Below are positions 6,735-11,348 of a DNA stretch of 11,348 nucleotides, piece after piece. The notes beneath the pieces were generated by a model. The model was not told the DNA's origin, ran no database searches, and was given only the letters and a program-made list of their open reading frames with translations. The DNA lies in NCBI GenBank assembly GCA_017538865.1, contig JAFYIA010000021.1, forward strand, positions 1 through 11,348, in the 5' to 3' direction. Source of the DNA: Aeriscardovia sp. Lineage in GTDB: Bacteria > Actinomycetota > Actinomycetes > Actinomycetales > Bifidobacteriaceae. Every line of letters starts with the position of its first letter. The first letter of the stretch is position 1. The translations under genes and the position numbers were made by a program.

Positions 6735-9700
6735 TCCGAGGGATTTAATCCGGACGTCCAAATAGGAGTCTTAAACACTTCGACAGGGCTCCTCGAATCC
6801 GATCCCGTGTTCAAGCCCGGCGGGGTTTATACGCTCCAGCTCAGCGCCGTGCTCCCCACCGCAAACGAGGTCAACAGCGAGGAAAACGCGACGGGGTACG
6901 CCATAGGGGCCGTAGCCTCAGGCGGAGTACAGGTAGAAAATCTAAACGTCATCAACACCTGGACCGGATCAGATCCATACCCTACCTTTGCAGGCTTAAA
7001 TGTATATTCCGGCGGAACCGATGGGCAGCCATCTCAATCCAGCGTTAATTTTCTGACACAGATAGTTCAGGGAGACCTTGCAGGCATACCTTTCTCGTCT
7101 GGACAGGATACGGGTACGCCAAAACTGTGGGGAACGGAGTGGTCCCTCACCCTCACTTCCGAGTTCGTCACCTTTTTGGAGGCGAACGGCTATACGGCTG
7201 CCACAACCACGGAAAAGGCAGGCGCAACGGCGGGACTCGAGCCCCGAGAGAGGTTCGGGGTGACCTTCCAGGCGCAGATCACTTCAGCCTCTTCCGGGGG
7301 GAAGAACGCCGTCACGGCCTGGGCCGGCTGGCCCGCCAACTCCTCTGAGGCCCCCGCCGAATGGTCCGGGGCTTCCAAAGACGTTTTGAACATGGGCCCC
7401 CAAGCCCAAACGAACGAGAGCCACTTGAACGTGCAGCTTGGGGAGATAAAGGCGGGGCTCCTGGATGAAAAGTCAAAGATAGAGGCTGAAGAGGGATCTA
7501 AAATTTCCTTCCAGGTCGCATCCCCCCTCCCCGATCCCTCTTCCATGACAGGAGCGTCTTCCTACTTCGCCTTTGAGCTCATGCCTTCCCTAGGCCTCAC
7601 CTTGACGGATCTGGAAAATGCCGAAGTCGGGGGCCTCCCCCTCTCCTCGCTTCTCTCGGGATGGAAAGCGGAATCTTCGGGCTCCTCCGGCAGCGTCGAA
7701 GGGGGAAACTTCTCCTACTGGACCCTAAAGCTCACATCCGCCGACATAGCGGAAATAGAAAAGGACGGCTTCGCCCCGGCCACGTCGTCCTCGCCGCAGT
7801 CTTCAACGCCCGGAATCTCTGCAGGATCGCCTTTCGCTCTGACTTTCACGGGCCAGCTCAATTCCGACGCCTCTGGGAACACTTCCCTGAAGGCCAAAGT
7901 CGGATTTATGTCGGATGCCGGCTGGAGCCTCGTCTCTTCCCAGGAAGCGCAAATCGCCGTGGCGCCCCAAGGGGTCCCCTCTGCCGCCCAGGCGGAAGGC
8001 CTCTCCCTGAACCTCCTAAATTCCCAGGGCCTCGTCGACACCTCCTCCCCCCACTATTACATGACCAAGCTCGAGTCCTCCCCGGATCCCGCGCAGATAA
8101 TCGCCTCGCATACCGGGGCCCACACCTTCCAAATTTCCCTCCCGCTCCCCGACCCCGCTCAGATGACGGGGGACAAGTCCGTGCTTGTCATCAAAAACAT
8201 CCCGGGGCAGGGGCTGGCGGTGGAAAATCCGGACTTCATACAGCAGATCAAAAGCCTGACCTACATAGGGGACATCACCGTCGCGGGCCTCCCTTTGACC
8301 ATCTTCAGGAACGTGTTCGCGGCTTATACCGACAGGCCCTTCGTCGTAAGCCCCGACAAAATGGAGAACGGCATGATAGAGGGAACGGCTGACGGATCCA
8401 ACTGGTGGGAGCTAGTTTTGACCAAATCCGAAATCGAGGAAATAGAGGCGAAAGGATCTCCTGCCGCCACCTCGTCTTCCCCGCAGGGGAAAGCCGCAGG
8501 GCTCAAGCCCGGAGACGAGTTCGCCATAACTTTCACGGGGTTCGTGACGACGGCGGCTTCAGGAAAGGTTACAGACGAGGCCCAGGCTGCCTGGGCCTCC
8601 CAGTCCTTCTCCTCCGCTTCAGGCTCCGGATCTTCCTCCCAGGGAGCCTCTGCGCCCGCCCAATCGGCACAGCTCAAAAACATTTCGACGGTTTCTTCCC
8701 AGACAATCTCCCTTTTCCCCAAGGATCTGGAAGTGCAGCCCGCGGCAAATCTCAACGTGGTGAGCTCCGGCTACCAGAACCCTTACCCATACGCCGGGAT
8801 CGGAACCCCTATGGAGTTCCAGCTCGAGGCGGCCCTCCCCGACCCCGCGCAGATGAGCGGGGAGTGGGCCAGCTTCGATCTCGTAGACGTTCCCCGCGCC
8901 GGGATAAGCGTGGAGAACCCTAAAGAGGCGCCCTCGGACTTTGAGATCGCAGGCCTCCCACTGCTGAGCATCCCCGGAATCCAAGTCACGTCGCCCTCTT
9001 CCTCCCAATGGATCGAAGGCGACGACATGGGTACGGAGAGCTTTGAGGTGGAAATGAGCGCCCAGTCTGTGGAATACGTTGAAAAGAACGGCTTTGCGCC
9101 GGCGACGCTCACGGCCCAGCAGGGGACCGCGGCCGGAATTTCGCCCGGCTCCCTCTTCGCCCTGACTTTTACAGGGGAACTGAACGCCTCCGCCCCTTCC
9201 CAGCAGTCGACCTGCAGGGATACCGCCTACAGCCAATACCAGGGGACTTTGGGCGGAAAAACCGTCGAAGACAAGTCGAGCCTCGCATCCAGGGGTGTGG
9301 AGTACAACGGCGTCTCCACGCCCCTCACGGCGCAGCTGGGGGTCATAAACCAGTCGACCGGGATGCTCGAGAAAAATCCCGTCTACCAGCCCGGGGAAAA
9401 TATAGAGTTCCAGCTGACGGTCACCCTCCCGAACCCTTCCGACCTGCAAAATACCTCGGCGGCGGCAAATTCGTACGCCGTCCCCGGCTGGTACGCGGTG
9501 CAAATAGCCCCGGGGGCCGGGTTAAATGTAGACACCTACTACGCGCAAAGCGTATCCGTAGCCGGACTGTCGTTCCAAAACAGCCTCGTCTACCTTTCAG
9601 ACCCGCCCTACTACTTCAGCGTGGCGCACAACCAGGGCTGGAAGGGGGAGGAAGCCTCCCTCAGCGGCTCTTCGGAAAATGACACAGAAATCCCCTCCAA

Positions 9701-10787
9701 GGATGCCGCATACTGGGGCATCGCCTTCAGCGCGAAAGATCTGGAGTACATAGAGCAAAACGGGGAGTCGCCCGCCACCTACACCTCGCAGGCATCCTAC
9801 CCCGCAGGGGGCCTCAAGCCCGGAGACAAGTTCGCCATCACCTTTATGGGCCAGCTCAACTCCGACGCCTCCGCCTCCAACCCCCTCTACGCCTTCGTCG
9901 GCTACCAGAGCAACTACCCGCAGAACCCCGCCGAATCCAGCGGATGGTGGACGGTCGGGGGCGCTGAAGCCCAGATCGCCTGGGAGAACTCGGGCTACAC
10001 CAGCTCCAACGGAGGCGCGGCCGGATCCGGGTCAGGCTCCGGAACCTCCGGAGGCAAAACCGAGCCGATGTGGAAGTACCAGCTGAGCAGCTATAGGCAG
10101 GCAACCGTATGGGTGGGAGAAAATAGCCCCCAGACCCCCTCCAATCAGATCGAGGTTTTGGAAAACGGAAAGCCTGAGCAGGACGCTTCCTACCCGCAAA
10201 ACGCCCCGATAACTTTCAGGGTCTCTTCCTCGCTCCCGCCATCTAACGCCATGACCGGAAACTTCGCCTATTACAGGGTTGAAATATCTCCTAAATCCGG
10301 GATTAGCGTCTATAACGGGGCGCTGTCGAGCGATGTGGGGAAGTTCACTATAGGGTCAGTCCCCGTCTCATCCATCCCGGGGGCCTACATGCTCTCCTCT
10401 TCCTCAGCGCAAGATGTAGAGGGCGGAGGAAGCCTCACCCTGATCCTCCCGCCTTCAGCCGTCTCCTACATCCAGAGCCACAACCTCTCCTCCGACGGCT
10501 CATTCGACCTGGAGTTTACAGGGTTTTTGAACCAGAGCGCCTCCACAAAGGCCAGAGCCAACGTCATCTCTTCCACCTCTTCCTACTCTTCTGCCCCGAC
10601 TGCAGCCGCCTCCCTATCATCTTCGGAGAGCCAAACGAGCGTGCAGGAATCGGAAGAGCAGCTGGGAAGCCTGCCCCTCACAGGCAGCCAGGGCATCAGC
10701 CTGTTTATGGCTTCGCTTCTGGGGGCCCTGCTCTTGGCTGCAGGAGCCGGGTGCTTTGAAGCCGCAAAGAGGTTTGGGCGCCGCTAG
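6621..10787 (+). CDS. Large LPXTG-anchored surface protein with six diverged extracellular modules
   Basis: A 1388-residue secreted protein expected to be covalently attached to peptidoglycan by a sortase. The N-terminus has RKKQSK, then a hydrophobic stretch (about 14-35), with likely signal-peptidase cleavage after SYA at 38. The C-terminus has LPLTG (1351-1355), a hydrophobic helix (about 1358-1378) and the tail KRFGRR. Between them are six related modules: about 46-240, 268-452, 461-662, 703-860, 902-1120 and 1175-1318, joined by Ser/Gly-rich linkers. Each module has a short strand with an LP(D/N)P or similar motif, a GLP-type turn, and (modules 1-5) a signature near its end related to PGDxFAITFTGxLN. 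I do not recognise the family with certainty; the pattern resembles Ig-like fimbrial/isopeptide D2 domains. Adhesion or stalk function is inference. Only one Cys (865) lies outside the signal and anchor. No sortase gene is in the window. Confidence 0.9.
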   Translation: MGNCPHIRKKQSKYIFPVILAAILASCMALAFGLSSYASEGFNPDVQIGVLNTSTGLLESDPVFKPGGVYTLQLSAVLPTANEVNSEENATGYAIGAVASGGVQVENLNVINTWTGSDPYPTFAGLNVYSGGTDGQPSQSSVNFLTQIVQGDLAGIPFSSGQDTGTPKLWGTEWSLTLTSEFVTFLEANGYTAATTTEKAGATAGLEPRERFGVTFQAQITSASSGGKNAVTAWAGWPANSSEAPAEWSGASKDVLNMGPQAQTNESHLNVQLGEIKAGLLDEKSKIEAEEGSKISFQVASPLPDPSSMTGASSYFAFELMPSLGLTLTDLENAEVGGLPLSSLLSGWKAESSGSSGSVEGGNFSYWTLKLTSADIAEIEKDGFAPATSSSPQSSTPGISAGSPFALTFTGQLNSDASGNTSLKAKVGFMSDAGWSLVSSQEAQIAVAPQGVPSAAQAEGLSLNLLNSQGLVDTSSPHYYMTKLESSPDPAQIIASHTGAHTFQISLPLPDPAQMTGDKSVLVIKNIPGQGLAVENPDFIQQIKSLTYIGDITVAGLPLTIFRNVFAAYTDRPFVVSPDKMENGMIEGTADGSNWWELVLTKSEIEEIEAKGSPAATSSSPQGKAAGLKPGDEFAITFTGFVTTAASGKVTDEAQAAWASQSFSSASGSGSSSQGASAPAQSAQLKNISTVSSQTISLFPKDLEVQPAANLNVVSSGYQNPYPYAGIGTPMEFQLEAALPDPAQMSGEWASFDLVDVPRAGISVENPKEAPSDFEIAGLPLLSIPGIQVTSPSSSQWIEGDDMGTESFEVEMSAQSVEYVEKNGFAPATLTAQQGTAAGISPGSLFALTFTGELNASAPSQQSTCRDTAYSQYQGTLGGKTVEDKSSLASRGVEYNGVSTPLTAQLGVINQSTGMLEKNPVYQPGENIEFQLTVTLPNPSDLQNTSAAANSYAVPGWYAVQIAPGAGLNVDTYYAQSVSVAGLSFQNSLVYLSDPPYYFSVAHNQGWKGEEASLSGSSENDTEIPSKDAAYWGIAFSAKDLEYIEQNGESPATYTSQASYPAGGLKPGDKFAITFMGQLNSDASASNPLYAFVGYQSNYPQNPAESSGWWTVGGAEAQIAWENSGYTSSNGGAAGSGSGSGTSGGKTEPMWKYQLSSYRQATVWVGENSPQTPSNQIEVLENGKPEQDASYPQNAPITFRVSSSLPPSNAMTGNFAYYRVEISPKSGISVYNGALSSDVGKFTIGSVPVSSIPGAYMLSSSSAQDVEGGGSLTLILPPSAVSYIQSHNLSSDGSFDLEFTGFLNQSASTKARANVISSTSSYSSAPTAAASLSSSESQTSVQESEEQLGSLPLTGSQGISLFMASLLGALLLAAGAGCFEAAKRFGRR
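6756..7340 (+). repeat. Surface module 1 (residues about 46-240)
   Basis: Opens with VQIGVLNTSTGLLESDPVF, closely echoed by module 5. Ends with GLEPRERFGVTFQAQIT (206-221), the divergent form of the module signature, preceded by LEANGYTAAT. This part of the gene is visibly richer in A/T than the remainder. Confidence 0.7.
7422..7976 (+). repeat. Surface module 2 (residues about 268-452)
   Basis: Starts at LNVQLGEIKAGLL, carries PLPDPSSMTG, GGLPLSSL, EIEKDGFAPAT and then ISAGSPFALTFTGQLN (399-414). It is a clear relative of modules 3 to 5, with boundaries estimated by eye. Confidence 0.8.
8001..8606 (+). repeat. Surface module 3 (residues about 461-662)
   Basis: Contains PLPDPAQMTG, VAGLPLTIF, EIEAKGSPAAT and GLKPGDEFAITFTG (to 640). 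It is followed by a long Ser-rich linker to about residue 700. Confidence 0.8.
8727..9200 (+). repeat. Surface module 4 (residues about 703-860), possibly lacking its last strand
   Basis: Contains ALPDPAQMSG, IAGLPLLSI, YVEKNGFAPAT and ISPGSLFALTFTGELN (840-855). Unlike other modules, no AxVGF-like strand follows the signature; a polar linker with the only extracellular Cys (865) comes instead. Confidence 0.75.
9324..9980 (+). repeat. Surface module 5 (residues about 902-1120)
   Basis: Opens with LGVINQSTGMLEKNPVYQPG, matching module 1, and contains TLPNPSDL, VAGLSF, YIEQNGESPAT and GLKPGDKFAITFMGQLN (1065-1080). A Gly/Ser linker (about 1130-1150) follows. Confidence 0.8.
10143..10574 (+). 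repeat. Surface module 6 (residues about 1175-1318), shortest and most diverged
   Basis: Keeps the front half (SSLPPSNAMTG, GISVYNG, GSVPVSSIPG) and an end resembling the signature (FDLEFTGFLN, 1295-1304), but lacks the PAT loop between helix-like and final strands. It sits next to the Ser-rich wall-spanning linker. Confidence 0.7.
10671..10787 (+). other. Cell-wall sorting signal of the surface protein
   Basis: LPLTG, a 20-residue hydrophobic segment and a basic tail (KRFGRR), preceded by a Ser/Glu-rich spacer. This is the standard tripartite sortase substrate signal. Confidence 0.93.
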
Positions 10788-10798
10788 AATGCGGAAAT

Positions 10799-10820
10799 AA
10801 AAAAGGGGCCCTGGGCCCCC
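10799..10820 (-). terminator. Intrinsic terminator of the DUF2871-type gene
   Basis: Read on the minus strand, GGGGCCCAGGGCCCC forms a GC hairpin followed directly by six T residues, 17 bases after the stop codon of the small membrane protein gene. On the plus strand the same hairpin is followed by CCAAAAC, not T residues, so it is not a canonical terminator for the surface-protein gene, which ends 17 bases before it. Confidence 0.8.
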
Positions 10821-10836
10821 AAAACGCCCTTGCCCC

Positions 10837-11262
10837 TTACAGGCAGTGGTAAAGGGTGCAGAAGAGGAGTATCAGCCCAACGAAAAGGGTCAGGTGCACA
10901 ATTCCCGCCAGGCCGGAGATCGCCGCATTCTCCTTTTTTCCGGGAGCCTTGGAGCCCGTTTGCACCATGCCCCTCACGAAAAGCATGAACACCGTTCCGA
11001 GCACGCCGATATTGTAAATTATCATGAACCATACAAACAGCGCCCTGTCTGCGGCGAAAGAGTGGGACAGATATCCGAATACGCTGAGGATGAGGAACAT
11101 GAACATCCCGAGTATCAGAGTGTGAGGGTGCAGATCCATCAGGTTGGTCTTTTTCGCCTCAGAAGGATCCATCCCCTTCCTCTTCGTGTATTCCCTGGCG
11201 AATACCCCGAGGCACAGGCCCAGCAGCATGTAGAATAACGCAAATCCCAAACAAACTTTCAT
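10837..11262 (-). CDS. Small four-helix membrane protein, DUF2871 type
   Basis: 141 residues, predicted integral membrane protein of unknown function. Four hydrophobic segments are visible, about 3-22, 47-66, 75-95 and 116-137. Features I associate with the DUF2871 family: an early GVFAREYTK, the LHPHTLILGM segment with His45 and His47 at the start of helix 2, IYNIGVLGT in helix 3, VRGMVQ after it, and AAISGLAGIVH with His123 entering helix 4. The family has no established role that I know of. The ATG at 11262 has GGAG 8 bases upstream. The gene is convergent with the surface-protein gene and ends in a strong terminator, so it is its own transcription unit as far as the window shows. Confidence 0.85.
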   Translation of the reverse strand: MKVCLGFALFYMLLGLCLGVFAREYTKRKGMDPSEAKKTNLMDLHPHTLILGMFMFLILSVFGYLSHSFAADRALFVWFMIIYNIGVLGTVFMLFVRGMVQTGSKAPGKKENAAISGLAGIVHLTLFVGLILLFCTLYHCL

Positions 11263-11348
11263 TCTCGCACTCCGTCCTGTTTTGACCTATTGCTATCAAT
11301 ATAATTTAATCGTCTAACAAGATAGTCGAGTCCGCCCCGCAGACAACA
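11263..11348. promoter_or_regulatory. AT-rich upstream region with a possible divergent promoter
   Basis: The 86 bases upstream of the DUF2871-type gene include an AT-rich core (about 11287-11312). On the plus strand TTGACC (11282-11287) and TTTAAT (11305-11310) are 17 bases apart and would drive a gene beyond the right edge. For the minus strand only a weak pair is visible (TTGTTA, 17 bases, GATAGC). No gene start is seen to the right before the window ends. Confidence 0.35.

Noticed and set aside
1..11348. CRISPR arrays, insertion sequences, attachment sites
   Set aside because: I saw no regularly spaced short direct repeats, transposase motifs, terminal inverted repeats or tRNA-end duplications; the repeats present are protein modules.

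Overview
The window looks like chromosomal housekeeping DNA from a GC-rich Actinomycetota (actinobacterium), with one accessory surface-protein gene inserted among conserved genes. The evidence is an actinobacterial-type phosphoglucomutase, a release factor 2 gene that reads straight through without the programmed frameshift, a tRNA gene with no encoded CCA, and an LPxTG-anchored surface protein. The dgk-like/pgm/serS neighbourhood recalls Bifidobacteriaceae and relatives, but I cannot assign a family. Codon use is unusual for a GC-rich actinobacterium: ATA (Ile) and AGG (Arg) are common in every gene.

Left part (1-2692): two minus-strand genes, a lipid/diacylglycerol-kinase family gene (1371-2564) and then a phosphoglucomutase gene (1339 leftwards, cut by the window edge), 31 bases apart and probably one transcript. 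A 128-base divergent intergenic region separates them from serS.

Middle part (2693-6556): a plus-strand translation block. Seryl-tRNA synthetase is followed after 19 bases by a tRNA-Ser(UGA) gene, one of its substrates. After a structured leader come methionine aminopeptidase (map), release factor 2 (prfB, 2 bases later) and SmpB (overlapping prfB by 11 bases). These genes cover serine charging, N-terminal Met removal, UGA/UAA termination and ribosome rescue. No ftsE/ftsX lies between prfB and smpB. The tRNA-Ser has C instead of the near-universal U at position 33.

Right part (6557-11348): a 1388-residue secreted, sortase-anchored surface protein with a signal peptide, six diverged copies of a roughly 145-220-residue extracellular module, Ser/Gly-rich linkers and a C-terminal LPLTG signal. 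I do not recognise the module with certainty; it resembles, at a distance, Ig-like fimbrial/isopeptide D2-type domains. It is the best candidate here for something undescribed. Convergent to it is a small four-helix membrane protein of the DUF2871 type, ending in a clear intrinsic terminator. The last 86 bases are an AT-rich upstream region that may hold divergent promoters.
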